A stretch of DNA of 64,000 bases from Halichoerus grypus. Its lineage: Eukaryota; Chordata; Mammalia; Carnivora; Phocidae. The notes below the pieces were generated by a model. The model was not told where the DNA came from. It did not search any database and worked only from the letters and a program-made list of their open reading frames with translations. Below, piece after piece: positions 35,531 to 48,079 of this stretch. Numbering within the stretch: position 1 is the first letter of the stretch; every line of letters starts with the position of its first letter. The translations under genes were made by a program, and so were the position numbers. The stretch covers positions 113,229,244 to 113,293,243 of the forward strand of contig NC_135716.1 of the NCBI RefSeq assembly GCF_964656455.1, written 5' to 3'.

Positions 35531-36449
35531 CCCTACCCCCGCTGTGGAATTGGGTCCAGGAGGTCTTCACAAGGTAAGTCATTGAAACCATAGAGCACCT
35601 TGTAATGGTTGTTGTCCTGCCAACAGTGGTTCTCAGAAACACCAGGGCTTGGAACTCCACCCTTAGACAAGTGAGAATCCAGGCAGTCAACCTGTTTGGT
35701 GCCTGGCGTGAAGGTTCCAGGCTGTGATGTTTAGAGAGATTTGAGGCAGGGATGAAGCCCAAATGAAAGCCAAGCATGTAGTCTAGTAGAAGTGTCGTTC
35801 TGAGGGGACCAGAGGGAGAGGCAGATCCAGGAAGGAAGGTAAGAGGACAGAACCTATATCAGCACACTAGCCTTCTAGGTGTAGATTACAGAGTGAGAGT
35901 TGGAGCTTGGCAGGAATCGGAGTCCTTGAGCTATACCTGCAGCTGTTTTGTATGGGACATTTGTAGCCTTGACCGTGAGCAGGGAGGAATGGGCTAGGAT
36001 GTCAGATCATGAATTTGGGAATGTTAAATTTTAAGAAGGACAACATCCAGAGGATAGAGCACAAAAAGTGAAGAAATATTTGAACACATATTTTGGATTG
36101 AAAATAGAAATAGCACTGCATCTAAGAATTTCTTAGACCATCTTTTCCTTTCTTTGCTTTTCTCCTTCCTTGACTTCCACATCTCTCTCTATCCTCCTTC
36201 CTTCTCTCCTCCCTTTCCTTTTATTTTGTATCTCATGGTGCAGCTACTTGACTTTGCTAAAGACTGTGTGAGGCTCTGGGGAGACAAACGTGACTGGGAA
36301 AAGCATTTACAAATCTTCTGTCGATGTGGAAAACTATGTGCCTATCTTTAAATTATTTTTGTTTAAAATGTTTTAACTTTTCAAGTAGGTGAATTCATGA
36401 GTTGGAAATAAAAACAATGATTTTTAGCTGCTCCTATTGAATGCCTATG

Positions 36450-36450
<1 letters not shown>

Positions 36451-36483
<33 letters not shown>
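36451..36483. repeat. (TG)n microsatellite
   Basis: About 16 uninterrupted TG units. Confidence 0.97.
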
Positions 36484-36486
<3 letters not shown>

Positions 36487-38889
36487 ATACACAAAGAAAT
36501 ATATTGCTTACTGCTTGGGGTGTTTAAATGTGATAAGGAGTACCTGTACTTTGAAGTCATAAATTAACTTTTCCTATCTTTGTATCTTTCATACAGTTCA
36601 TTCTGTTTATGTAAATACAGCAAACAGTCAATAAATATTTGCTGATTAACTATCTTTTTTTCTATTAACCGCAAGTTTTCCATAAATCTCTGGTCCTGAA
36701 AATAATTTATATTTCATTATTTAAAAACTCTCTTCCTATGATTTAAAATAAGCCTTTATTAGTCTTCACCTCACCTTCATTTGTTGGCTAGGTACTTAAA
36801 GCAGGTATGAAGATAGAATGGGGGGGGCGGTTAAGGTAACTGAGTATTTTGCAGAATCCTAAACCCTTTGCTATGGAAGCAAAAGTATTGAGAGCTTGAA
36901 TAGTGGAGATTGCCTTTCTATGTGGACAACAGCCTGGGTAGCAACACAAATTTTTAATCAACTTTTTCGTCTACAACACATGACTATACAAAAACTCTGT
37001 GATGTTGAAGAAGAGGATGGAATAGTTCATCAAAATATGCAAGTTGACCCTGGAGCTTTAACCATTCATGTTTCTGTCTTTTCAGAGAATCTATGCATTA
37101 AGTCCTGATGCATTAAGCTTTCAACAAGTTACAGCACTAAGTCAGTGAAATGTATTATTATCATTATTATCATTTAGCATTCATACTTCATCAACTTGCA
37201 CTTTCCCTGGCCCAAGATAGCAATTTTCAAAGCAATGGCTAGATTGAAGCTTTATCTTCATGAGCTTGCCACTGAGATTCAAGTATAGTTTATACTCCTG
37301 GAAAATACTACCTAATATTCCAATTATATATGTCTATTTTATTTGAACTCAGGAATTTCAAAATCCCCTGCGCATAGGTTTTCCAAATGATTACCCTCAT
37401 CAAAATTACACAGGCAAAAAGGAGAAATAATTAGCAATATGAGAAGTTAGATTGGGGGCTCATATAATTTTTCATGCTAATTGCTTATCTTGAGAGCCCA
37501 TTCTGGGAAGCTCTCAGGAAGTGGATTTTTCATATGTGTATACCTGGATGTGGATCCCTGCCAGTGTTTTTAGAGGACGTGAATAGCAGCTGTGATCCCA
37601 GAAAATCCCCACCTCAAGTGGTATGGGGAAAGAGCAATTCTTCTTACCTTCAGAGATTCTCACCTGAGATTTTCTAGGGGCTGATCCCAAGTCATTGAAT
37701 TTTATGAAAGAGAAATAGGCAACTAAGGAATATTTTCTCACTTTACAGATAGGCTTACTGAAGTGTTTGTCCCAGATTGTAGATTGGGGCCAAAAGTAGT
37801 ACCTAGTTCTGAATTTATTGTATAGATAATTCACCAACTTAAGAAAAAGATAAGGTAGGCCTCCAAAATCAAATAGAGAAGAGTAGATTTACAATGGCAA
37901 CAGAATGCATAAAGGATCCCCTCACTTTTCCCAGCTCCTCACCTCCCAAACAATTGTCTGGCTTATAATTACCTCTTGTCTTTTTCTATAGAGACCAGTT
38001 TATTTCAGCCAGACATCAGGAGAAGGTCATGGGAGAGACCTGAGACCAGATATGAAGAACAGACCGAGCAAGTTGAATTCTTTTGGGGAGTGATATAAGT
38101 TGCTGGTGAGAAGGTTAGATGAAACAGGGTGTGTTAAAAGATACCTTGAGGTAGGGAAAGGATGGGCCATCTGCAGGCTGAGGACAGCCAAGGAAGAGCT
38201 GGCCGAGGGGCAGGAGAGGGAGCTGCCATTCATCATGAATCAGAGACAGATCCTGAAGACCCACACAGGAGATGAGTTGTTCCCTAGACTCTGGAATTAC
38301 CCTGTGAAGCCTGTTCCATTTCTTGGATTCCTTTAAGATCACTCTCTCTGTTATTACTCCACTTACTTGTATCCTTATATTAACTCATCACCTCTCCAGT
38401 GTTATCTTGAGTCAGTTTTATGTGATGTCTGCTCCTTGCAATCAAATCAACTAAACATAAACCCCTTTTTACAACAATAAGCAACATTCCTCCTTCCCTC
38501 AAAGAAACAACCAGCCGCATTCCTCAACATCTATTACAAAGCAGGGTTGCATTTATCTCTACAGTGAGGGAGAACATAGATGTTTGTCAGGAGCCACTTT
38601 CCTTTTTTCCTCTGCTGCTTTATTGCAGTCTTGCCATAAATGCTTTAATGCTTTTGGCAATCTTGGTGAAGAATGGATCACTTGAACTCCTTAGTGCTCA
38701 ACTAGCTTTTATTCAGGGAGTAATCTACAAATAAGTAATGCAAAACCTTTGAATGTAGAGCCTGGAATGCCAGTGTTGCCTGGCCTCTTCATGGTTTCTT
38801 ATAATGCTGTCAGAATTCCTTATAGAAATAGGAGAACTTTATTGATATGTCCACTGCTGCTTGCAGGGGGGTAGGGTGGGTGGCGAGAG

Positions 38890-38916
38890 AGAATGAATGA
38901 ATGAATGAACGAACAA
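38890..38916. repeat. (GAAT)n simple repeat
   Basis: About five GAAT units with decay to GAAC at the 3' side. Confidence 0.9.
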
Positions 38917-39784
38917 ATGCACAACTGAGTTATGGTGTTACTTAGCCATGAGTCATCAAAGTTCTTGCTGATCCTCTTTCCTAGTTCACAGGCAGATGGT
39001 CACACAGAGCAATGTCCTCCTTCAGTTTTTCAGGAAGCTGGTGAGCTGAGTTGGGTTTCCTATAAGCCTACATAATGCCAGTATATCAACAGTGCCCTGT
39101 TGATTGCTGAGAATTCCCTAGGCCCTGCTGTGTTGCACCTCTCCCAAGTGGTAGGGGAGAGAGAGGAATCTGGACCTGTTCAGCTTTCTTGAGAAAAGTT
39201 CCGAGCTCACTGTTACAAGCAACGTATAAGTTGGAGGAGGAAATGGGGTGCTACCGATAACCCAGATCTGAGACAGAAAACCTCTCTCTCCAGCATGAAT
39301 TTGTACACAGTGGTATTTTCCTGCTGTGTTTCTGAAATCAGTGTCTGGTGTTCTTGCTCTCCTTGCCAAGTGATGGATCCTGCGCATCTCAGGTAACACG
39401 CTACCTGCTGTCTGAGTGGAAGTATTTAAATGCCTGCTGTTTTTCAGCATTCAAGTTGTTTACCCCTATGTTTCTCCTGCTAGGGAGCAAGGCTGCCATA
39501 TGTACAGGGCCACATGGCTGGCAAAACATGAGGATCATGTTTGGTGTTGGATTTATTTGATGGCATAATATTTCTGGCAGCTGGGCTTGTGCTGGATTTG
39601 CTTTGGCAATTCTAGACAGGAGGGTATCATCATTATGCTCTAATTTATAGACTGTCTACTGGGTTCCAGTCTAAGCTGAAGGGTTGAGGGCCAGTTAGTG
39701 TGATTATCATCACCTAACAACTAGATTGGAATCATAATAAGTTCTTTGGATGTTAGCTTCAAATCTTCAAGTCACTCGGTTTTA

Positions 39785-40027
39785 AGGAGTGGTTAAGAGC
39801 TTGAGTTCCGGAGAAGATAGACCTGGGTTTAGATCCAGGTTTCACTTCTATTACTCTTTGGCATGGAGCAAATTGCCTAACTTCTCCAAGTCTTAGTTTC
39901 CTCATTTGTAAAATGAGGATAAAATCAGTATCCATCTTACAGGTTGTCTTGAGGATAAATGCTCTAATGCCTGTGAAGCGCTGATCTTACATCTTGTCAT
40001 ACAATGAACATTCCATAAACACTAGCT
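39785..40027 (+). mobile_element. MIR, nearly full length
   Basis: 'aggagtggttaagagcttga', 'gacctgggtttagatccagg', 'tagtttcctcatttgtaaaa' with 'tgaggataaaatc', 'caggttgtcttgaggataaa' and a final 'cataaacactagct' follow MIR order from head to tail. Confidence 0.93.
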
Positions 40028-42374
40028 CTGTTGGCTTGTGCCAGATGGTCCTTCTGATCCTTCTCTTGTATCTCCCTTAACCCAGTTAGCAGTGCTCCTA
40101 AGTATTAAAAAGCTTGTAGAAAAGATGTAAGATTTATTTTCTACTTTTCCCCTTAAATATTTTAGGAAACTGAGCTTTGCAAGATTTATGCCAAATGCAA
40201 AGCAGTTCAGAGGAGCACAAATGCTGGCCTTTTTTTGGTGGTCCCACCCTTCAGAAAATACTATAGGTGCATGAGACACAAAGACAACATGATAATTCTT
40301 TGTCATAAGTGTCCCATTGGGGGTCGTGCTTAGTTTTCTGTTGGTGACTTTAATTTTCAGGGTTTTTTTTTTCACCTTTTTTTTTGTTCCCACTGACGAT
40401 ACCCTAGTTCAAGGTCTAGGCACAGGAATGGAATCAAAGAATCCTAGTTCCTTGACTGAAAAGGACTTGAAAGGTCATTCCTGATGCAGGTGGCAGCCTT
40501 GTTCTTTTGTCAGGTGTTGGGTGCACTCTGGTAGTTCTGGAAAGGTCTTCTGGGAGAAGGGTTAAGAAGCCATGATATGAAGAAAAGGAGATTGTGGATA
40601 TAGTCTCATAAGAAAGCCCACAAAAGATTTTTGAAGGAATGGAAAAAAGAAAACAATAGATGGGGAAAAAATTAAAGGAAGAGTAACAAATTTGAAAATT
40701 TAGCCTAAGAGTGAAGTTTATATTTGAGTTAGGCTGCAACAGGAAATTTTCTGGAGGTTTTAGGAATGAGTATCATAATAATAGCAAGTTTCATGAAGCA
40801 TATTTTGAAGATGGATGAAGCAGCCTTTATTTTCTGGAAGGCCCAGAAAAAGGAGCTTTCTCCTTCCTTGGAGCTGTTAAGTTTAATATTATGATTAAGA
40901 TTTTGTTTCTGAAATTATAATGTAGGGACTCTTAATTCTGCCTTGATTTTTGTTTCTTTAAGTGAAGGATTTCTCTGCAAGTTGTGAAAGTCACCATAGT
41001 AAATAATCATGTAACTAACCACTATATTATTCAGCCATGAAAAAAAACCCAGCAATGATGCTGAATGGACTGAAAATAAAAAGTAAAGAGTTACCTTCAT
41101 TTTCTTCAAGTACCAAAGTTTGGATAGTTGAGAAATTAGCCTGTTGGTTTTAAGTTTCTGGAAAACTGGAAAAGGAAGGCAGGCTTCATTTTAGTCCCTG
41201 CAGTCAAACAGAGCCAGATGAAATGCCAAATTAACAGACCACACTGGCCACTATGAACGAGTGAATCCTTCTATTAGAGCAATAGAACATGCATCACACA
41301 CTGGACTCTTGTTGCCTACAGAGTATTGCTCAGTTATAGCAAGACAGAGGCAGGGCTAGTGGAAGAACATGTGCATGATAGAAAATCTGTGGGTGTAGGA
41401 AAGAAGACTATTAGGAAGTTAAGAATGTTATTGAAGAATCTGTTGGCCTGAGCTAGTTGGATTATCCACCATTAAGTGATTACTCTAGATGCAGCAAGTG
41501 ACCTTGCAACCAACTCAACTATTCTAACTTAGAAATTTTCCTAATTAAAAATTGTTTGGATTTTTAGGAAAAAGCCCAAGGAAGAGAAATGAGGTCAAAA
41601 TGAAGGCATCCTGAAGGGAACACTCTATAATAGAAACCATTTGGCAGAATAAGATCATATACTGGAGGTGATAATTTTGTGGAAGGGTATATTTTTAAAT
41701 AAGGAGAGTATAAATATAGGTATGTCTATTCAGAAATAGCCCTATAACTAATTTGATCCTAAATGCTTCTTTCAAATGCCAGTGACAATTCACGATTTAA
41801 ATTACCTGAGTGGGAAATACTCTCATGAATTAGTATCATAAGGTGGGCATTTCAGTGGGTCTTCTGTAATGTAGGCACTTACGTAACTGGTAGCAAATGT
41901 GAGGCCTTGAGGAGAGTGGGGGAGTGGAGATGGGATATTAACATTCTCAATTCTTGACACCTTATCCTAACCCTTTTGAATATGGCCCCACATGGTTTTT
42001 AAGGAAGTATCTCAGAGCTAAAGTAACTGGATAGAGATGTGGGCAGAAGTTGAGACTCACTATCCAGAAATTCACATATAAAAAGTTGATAAAGTCTTCC
42101 CTCTGACTCTCGAAGACCCTGAATAGTTCTAGCCTTTGGAAGAAGGTTCCAGATGTTGGGAGCACGGAAAAAGAAACAAAACTCTTCTGATTCTGCACTA
42201 ATGATGAGATTATTGCTCCTGTCACCCACCTGTAGAGAAGCAGGATTTCTGTTAGATTGCCAAGGCTCTGTCCCTACCCATGTTTGGCAAAAACATGTCC
42301 TTATCTGTGCAGTAGACAACCCGTTTCTATTATTTATTGCTTTCAGCTGACCTATGGATATTCCACTTCTAACC
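40028..42374. other. Mostly unique non-coding DNA
   Basis: T-runs around 40363-40385. No gene or clear repeat. Minus-strand frames of 101-123 codons (40022-40739) overlap T-runs and have no domain. Confidence 0.5.
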
Positions 42375-42510
42375 TCCTCTCCCCCACTTTACAGATGAGG
42401 AAATGGGCCCTTAATTGAAGTCACACACTTAGTACAGGGTTAAATTAGGATTTCAGTCCAGATCTCTTGACTCTAAAGCTGATGGTCTCTCATCTGCCCC
42501 ACATGCCACC
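42375..42510 (-). mobile_element. MIR fragment
   Basis: 'cactttacagatgaggaaat', 'gaagtcacacacttagtaca', 'taaattaggatttcagtcca' and 'ctcttgactctaaagctgat' follow reverse MIR order. A possible second, weaker MIR piece lies at 42790-42900. Confidence 0.85.
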
Positions 42511-44189
42511 TCTTCAGCGGGGTGTAGTGTCCCTTTCAGGGACATTTGCATTTTATGCCGTAGAATGTAAGGTTTTGAGTCCTGTTCAAGGACTTTTTAG
42601 CAGCACTGAGCAGATGGCCAGGTGTTTGTGGGGGTGGTGGACCCCCCCTGGCTTCCCTAAAGTCAGGCACTTTATTCTTCAGGTTACAGTTGGGCCCTTC
42701 CCCCAGAATTAGAGCTTATAACTGTGGTGTCCTTGTCACCACGTGTTTGACAACTATGTGAACAGGTGAGGTGCAGCAAAGGAAAGGAGTCTCCATTTTA
42801 AGAGGAAGAAACTGAAAGGTAAACATTTTTGGGAGACACAGGTTGTGTTCTATTAACAGAGTTAAGGCAAAAACCCAGATTTTGGCCTTTCTCATCACTA
42901 CTATCTCCAACAGACCCTGTAACTGCCATCTCCTTTATAGAAAACTGGAAAACTTCATTTGTTAATCAAGAAAACCCTCCAGCCAAGCCCAGCTCACTGT
43001 GTGGTTAACAAGGACAATTCCTTTAAAATGTTTTTTTTTCCCTTGCTTAGTGTTGCTGGCATCAAGTATAGTTATTTATATGTTTTCCATTTGCTACTTG
43101 ATTTATTTTAGAGACTGACACTTTTACAAGCTGACACATCTCAGCATACAGATACTTTTTTTGCCCCACTGAATGCGGTTGATGCTACTTACTGGATGCC
43201 ATGCCGAGCAAATCCTAGTTAAAGGTTTCTCTTTGTGCTGCAATCCATCACTCCTTTTACAGTTCTTCGTCGGGAAGAGTGTAAACTGCCTCCTAATTTT
43301 GGCATGCGCTACCTGCCTTTCTGGGTGCTCCCTGTTGCTTCCTGATATCACGCTGTCAGGTAGACACTTGAGGATTTCATTGCTACCCAGGTGCGCAGCA
43401 AATTCAAAATCATAGTTTCTTTTTTTTTTTTTTTAAAGCTCCTTTTGAGATATTTGTGATGGGAGAGTAGTTAATAGGAAATTAGGTATTGAAATAGAGA
43501 ATTCATCGGCTACTATCAGTTGATTATTCATTTTTTATATTGGAAAAACATTTCTGTTTTTCTATAATGTACCAGAAGATTTAGAAAAAAATAGTGTGAC
43601 TTTTCTTGAGGAGCTCTCAGTGTAGTGAAAAATTGCATGATTGTCTGATAAAATGCTGGAGTAAGTCAGCTTGCCTCCAGCTTTTCCATCTTTCTACTTC
43701 ATTCTTTTCTTCCACATCTCTCTCTAGAGCTGTGCAGAAGGCCCTACACTAGGACCCTATGCCGGCTATTGTAGAATCTCTCAGAAGAGAAGGGCCACGT
43801 GGATTATCTCAATGCATAGGTGATTAAAGCAGAGTGAAACAACCCCACGTGCAGTGTGTCATTGCAAGCGGATGTGGTTGAAGATTGATTGTGTTTCCAT
43901 TGGCTGTTGATGCATTCCTTCTATTCCTTTCTCCAGTGTTTTCTGAGGGACACATGGGCACTCATCCATTACAACTGAAATGGGCACATTAACTCTTTAA
44001 GGAGTGGTGTTATTTGTTTAAGTGCACCTGAAACTTTCCTGTTGCCTCAGTAGCTCTTGAACTTCTCCGTATATGCCTGGATGGGCTTGGCTGGTCAGCC
44101 TTGGAGAAGCGGTTTTCAGGCTGATGATGACTGCTTGCAACCCTGTTAGGGATCCCACCTTGAACCAAAGTCTTTCTAGTCTTTGTTTC
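42511..44189. other. Mostly unique non-coding DNA
   Basis: No gene recognised. A T-run lies at about 43418-43434. The stretch 43070-43410 has no repeat and a mixed composition and could be constrained, but nothing in it is diagnostic. Confidence 0.45.
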
Positions 44190-45020
44190 TAGTCAGTTCA
44201 ACAAAAGTGTAATGACTGCCTACTATGTGTCTGGTACCAGATATATTCTGTTTTTTAGCATCTCACAGGGTAGGAGGTGATACTGACAAATACATAAAAA
44301 GCTTTGAATACAGGGTAGACTGTGTAAGTGCTAGGCTAGAAATAAAATTGAAGGTCTGTGTGAAGAGCAGGTAGTTTTGATGGATGGGTCAAGACAGACT
44401 TCATGCAAGTTGTAGGATTTAAGCTGGAAAATGGATGGTATTTCACCGGGCACATACGGGCCAAAGGCTTTCCTGGCATGTTTGCAGTTCCTTTTTTTTT
44501 TTTTTTTTTTTTTAAGATTGATTTATTTATTTTAGAGAGAGAAAGGGGAGGGGCAAAGGGAGAGGGAAAGAAACAAACTCCGTCCCCACTGAGCGTGGAA
44601 CCCGATGCAGAGCTCCATCCCACAGCCCTGATATCATGACCTGAATCGAAATCAAGAGTTGGATGCTTAATGTACTGCGCCACCGAGGCGCCCCAAGTTT
44701 GCAGTTCTTAACTAGACTGATGTTGCTAGAATTTTGGGGTTAAAAGCCAGGGGAGAGGAAAGAGGATGGTTGTTATGACCTAAAATGGGAAGCACTGATT
44801 TTTGCAGTCAAGTTCTTGAGGCTAAGAAAGCTCGTGGAAGATATCTGAGCTGGTGTGTGTGAGTGCAGAAATATGTGTGTGTGTTTGGGGAGGAGGGACT
44901 TGAGACGAGGGACTGAGTAAGTGGTGATATTATTGGACTAGGTGAGAAGCACTGAGGGTGTAAACCACTGCGGTGTGAGTCTGGAGGTGGAGCAGAGATG
45001 GTGAGGGTTTAGTGGGGGAG
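44190..45020 (-). mobile_element. L2 portion, antisense, split by a SINE
   Basis: 'gactgcctactatgtgtctg', 'gtgtaagtgctaggctagaa', 'gacttcatgcaagttgtagg' with 'atttaagctgg', and 'ccaaaggctttcctggcatg' before the SINE; 'cttaactagactgatgttgc' and 'gccaggggagaggaaagagg' after it. The two sides join into one reverse L2. Confidence 0.7.
44491..44694 (-). mobile_element. CAN-SINE, older subfamily, inside L2
   Basis: Long T-run, AAGATTGATTTATTTATTTT, the older text TCGAAATCAAGAGTTGGATG and a diverged head. Flanked by a perfect 11-bp duplication GTTTGCAGTTC at 44480-44490 and 44697-44707. Confidence 0.95.
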
Positions 45021-45244
45021 GCAGGGGGGGAAGAGAACGGGCCGTTTTCAAGCCTGAACTGCTGAGAAGGCAGTACTACTCATCAGAGGAGAAACACAAG
45101 TCAATTTGCAGAGAGAATTGGGGATATTAATACGCTCTACATCCCGGGTCTCTTGTGCAACGGATGTCCAAAGGCCTTGAAAAACGAAGTGCCAAATGAA
45201 ATACAGGATGACATGTTAACCTCTACATTTGGAGTGGGCTGTCT
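45021..45244. other. Short unassigned non-coding stretch
   Basis: No feature recognised between the two L2 fragments. Confidence 0.4.
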
Positions 45245-45335
45245 GGAATGTTCCTTCCTGATGGCAGGGACCATGGCTGGTATTCCCCACTGAGTACTCA
45301 GTGTCTGGCAGGAGGCCACCAAGTATTAGCACACA
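45245..45335 (+). mobile_element. L2 3' end fragment
   Basis: 'cctgatggcagggaccatgg', 'ctggtattccccactgagta' and 'ctcagtgtctggcaggagg' match the sense L2 3' end. Confidence 0.6.
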
Positions 45336-47089
45336 GGGTCCCAAAAAGTCCTTCGTAAAGAAACATGGTAAACTCTGTTTAACTCAGTATTTTATTTGGC
45401 CCTGAACCCTTTTGGTGAAGCTATCTTATAAATGTCTCTCAGAGAATTCTCCAGAATCCACTTTGAGAAACACTGCCTTAGGGTAATTAATAAATAATTT
45501 CAGGGTTAAACGAATAAGATAAACACCTTAGAGAGAGAAGGGAATTGGAGTATATGTCTATCTGTCTGTCTCTCTCTAACCAGACCAAAGGTAGTGAGAT
45601 CTGTGGAAGGAGCGTCCCCTTGGCAAAGGCATAGCCACAAAGAAGGATGAATGGCTGACCTTTGCCCCCCCTCACCTGATCACAGGTTTTAAAAGACTTG
45701 CCATCAATTTTAAAACATGTCTTTAAAGCCCTAAATATGGCCCTAGGACTTGACTCTTTAGACTCCAGTTCAAGATGATGGTCACAAGCATGTCCTGGAG
45801 GCAATTTTGAGCACTTCAAAAGCTTCATTTAGTTTTCAAATGTCTGCCAGTGCTCCCAGCACCATGGATGGCCAAGAGAGACTTTCAGAATTCAGTGGGA
45901 GTATGAGAAAGGAATGGAGCCCAGAATTAAATTACTTTTTAAAAATATGATACTGGTTGTAGTATAGGGGAAAAGTTGCAACACACACACACACTGACAC
46001 ACACATACCCAAGGATTTATACTTCATCCGTTGTATGGAACCACTTTGAGGGATGGGTAACACACAGAGAAAGAATGTCAATGTAATACAAGGGATGTTT
46101 ACTTCTTTGTACGGAGGGTTCTTAAGAAGGAAAGCAATACTTTTTTTTTTTTTTTTTTTGATTTATTGCAGTGTAGCCTTTTAAAACATAAGCCCCACTG
46201 AAAAATTACAAGGCATTTTAATAATCTCTGCCTCATATAGGTCAGTATTATAGTAACTGTGTTCCATTGGCACTGTGTGTACATTCACCACGCCTGACGT
46301 CGAGCCTTGGATATTTTGTGGTTCTGCTAGAGCAGTGTTCTCTTACTGCTTGTTTAATAACTAGTGGCCATGCTTGCCTCTTGTCAAAAGAGACCGTTAT
46401 TTCATGAATGATTAAAGTGCTAGAAACCCAAGATTTATGGCTCTCTTGCTCAAAATGCTCATGTGGCTCTTGTCTGATGAAAGGTACCTATCATCGACAC
46501 ACATTTCATTTACAGTGTAGTTCTTGGGTTACCAAGGTAACATTCAGGTTAATCAGCTGCACCACACTTTGCCTAATTGAGGGAGAGCACTTCTGCTCCC
46601 ACTTCAGTCCCTGAAAGATAACAATCTTTTTTCTTTCATTTTTTCTTTTTTTTTTTAGTCTGACATTGGAGGCTATTCCAGATGCTCTTGACTCCAGAGC
46701 ATTTCCCTCTCTGGCTTTGACACGTGGCACTAGGCCCTCATACTGGCTGTGCTTGAATAACTGGCTCTTACAGAGGCCATCCCCCGATTTGTTATATGTA
46801 AATAGGGTAACACTATTAGGTACTGTTCTCTGGAATTGTAGTGAAATGGTTGAAGTTATTTTGTATATTAATATCAGCACGTTGGAACGTGTTTCCTATT
46901 TACGTTTCTCTTCTTGGTTTTCTGCGTGCCTGCCCACGTGAGCGGATATGAACGAAGAATTTTATTTGCAGCCAGGGGGTGAGGAGACTGGCCTGAGCTT
47001 CCTAAAACTTTGTGGGTAAAGCTGTTAGCTGAAGTTCCCAAGTGTCCTTTTGATTCTCTCCTCCATCTCCCTCTGAAAAAGTGCAGAAA
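45336..47089. other. Mostly unique non-coding DNA
   Basis: Contains an interrupted (CA)n at 45980-46007 and T-runs at 46140-46159 and 46645-46658. 45440-45480 ends in 'actttgagaaacactgcctt', like one terminus of a hAT MITE, but no partner end is clear. No exon recognised. Confidence 0.45.
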
Positions 47090-47316
47090 GGGGCATGTGG
47101 GTGGCTCAGTAGGCTAAGCGTCTGCCTTTGGCTCAGGTCATGATCCCAGGGTCCTGGGATCAAGCCCCGCATCAGGCTCCTTGCTCAGTGGGGAGCCTGC
47201 TTCTCCCTCTCCCTCTGCCTGCCACTCCACCTGCTTGTGCGCGCTCTCTGTCAAATAAATAAATAAATAAATAAATAAATAAAATCTTAAAAAAAAGAAA
47301 AGAAAAGAAAAAGAAG
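47090..47316 (+). mobile_element. CAN-SINE, sense, with expanded A-rich tail
   Basis: GGGGCATGTGGGTGGCTCAG head, 'ggctcaggtcatgatcccag', CT-rich body, and a tail grown to about eight AAAT units (47254-47284) followed by AAAAGAAAAG repeats. The flanks share GTGCAGAAAG and GTGCAGAGAG (47081-47090 and 47319-47328), one mismatch. Confidence 0.96.
47254..47284. repeat. (AAAT)n in the SINE tail
   Basis: About eight AAAT units. Such tails are usually length-variable. Confidence 0.95.
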
Positions 47317-47449
47317 TAGTGCAGAGAGTTACCCCATCAGCCAGCTGCTGGTGGCTGTACTAAGGAGTCAGATACTACTTAGCATCAACCGAAGTTCAAA
47401 ATGGGAAGCTGAGGATCAGTGTTTTTGAACTGTTGAAAACAGATGTACA

Positions 47450-47800
47450 GATGATTTAAATAGCATCCAACCTCAGGAAGCACTGTCTGAGAGAGGCAGT
47501 CTAAAAGATCATGCAAAAGCAAGGCCTCTTAAAGTGACTATCTGCCTAAGGTGCTGATTTTCAATTAGATGAGTTTTGTCCTTGGCTAGAAAGCATTCTA
47601 AGCAAAACTAGTTATAATTAGCTGAAAAAAGATCTCACTGTTTTGTGTTCTGTAAGAGTCTATAGCTCTTCATATCATTGCATTGGGCCTTTTTATATAA
47701 TTGCTATAAATATTTCCTTAGTTGGCTGTTCACTTTTCAGTTTTAATTATTTTGAGTGACTTAAAACGTATGTGTAGTTGAATCAGACAGTTTTTACTTT
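47450..47800. promoter_or_regulatory. Candidate conserved non-coding element
   Basis: Repeat-free sequence between two SINEs with several TAAT/ATTA sites: 'gttataattagctg' near 47621-47634, 'ttttcaattagatga' near 47558-47572 and 'ttttaattattttgag' near 47740-47755. The texture resembles developmental enhancers. Motif-based inference only. Confidence 0.25.
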
Positions 47801-47885
47801 ATTTCTTTCACTGTTTTAAGCTTAAAATGTGCTCTCCAAAACTTTGATATTGGATACTATTTCTTCTTGCTTCTGACTGATTAAC

Positions 47886-48079
47886 TTTTTTTAAAGATTT
47901 TATTTATTTACCTGACAGAGAGAAAGAGCACAAGCAGGGGGAGTGGCAGGCAGAGGGAGAGGGAGAAGCAGGCTCCCTGCAGAAAAGGGAGCCCGATGCG
48001 GGGCTCCATCCCAGGACCCCGGGATCATGACCCGCGCCGAAGGCAGCCGCTTAACCGACTGAGCCACCCAGGTGCCCCC
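47886..48079 (-). mobile_element. CAN-SINE, younger subfamily
   Basis: AAAGATTTTATTTATTTACC, GA-rich body, GCCGAAGGCAGCCGCTTAAC and a clean head. The flanks share an imperfect duplication (GACTGATTAACTTTT at 47875-47889 and GACTGATAAATTTTT at 48080-48094). Confidence 0.95.

Larger units (their letters stand above)
35531..39784. other. Long, mostly unique non-coding stretch
   Basis: Contains a (TG)n at 36451-36483, an L2-like end near 36615-36655 ('cagtcaataaatatttgctg'), a seven-base G-run near 36822-36828 and a (GAAT)n tract at 38890-38916. No exon recognised; frames of up to 113 codons (35436-35777, minus) lack domains. I see no SINE or L1 in it. Confidence 0.5.

Noticed and set aside
40022..40393. 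123-codon minus-strand frame with a lysine-rich start
   Set aside because: The start lies in T-runs and part of the frame overlaps the end of a MIR. Chance frame.
46506..46880. 124-codon minus-strand frame
   Set aside because: Lysine-rich part comes from a T-run; no domain recognised.
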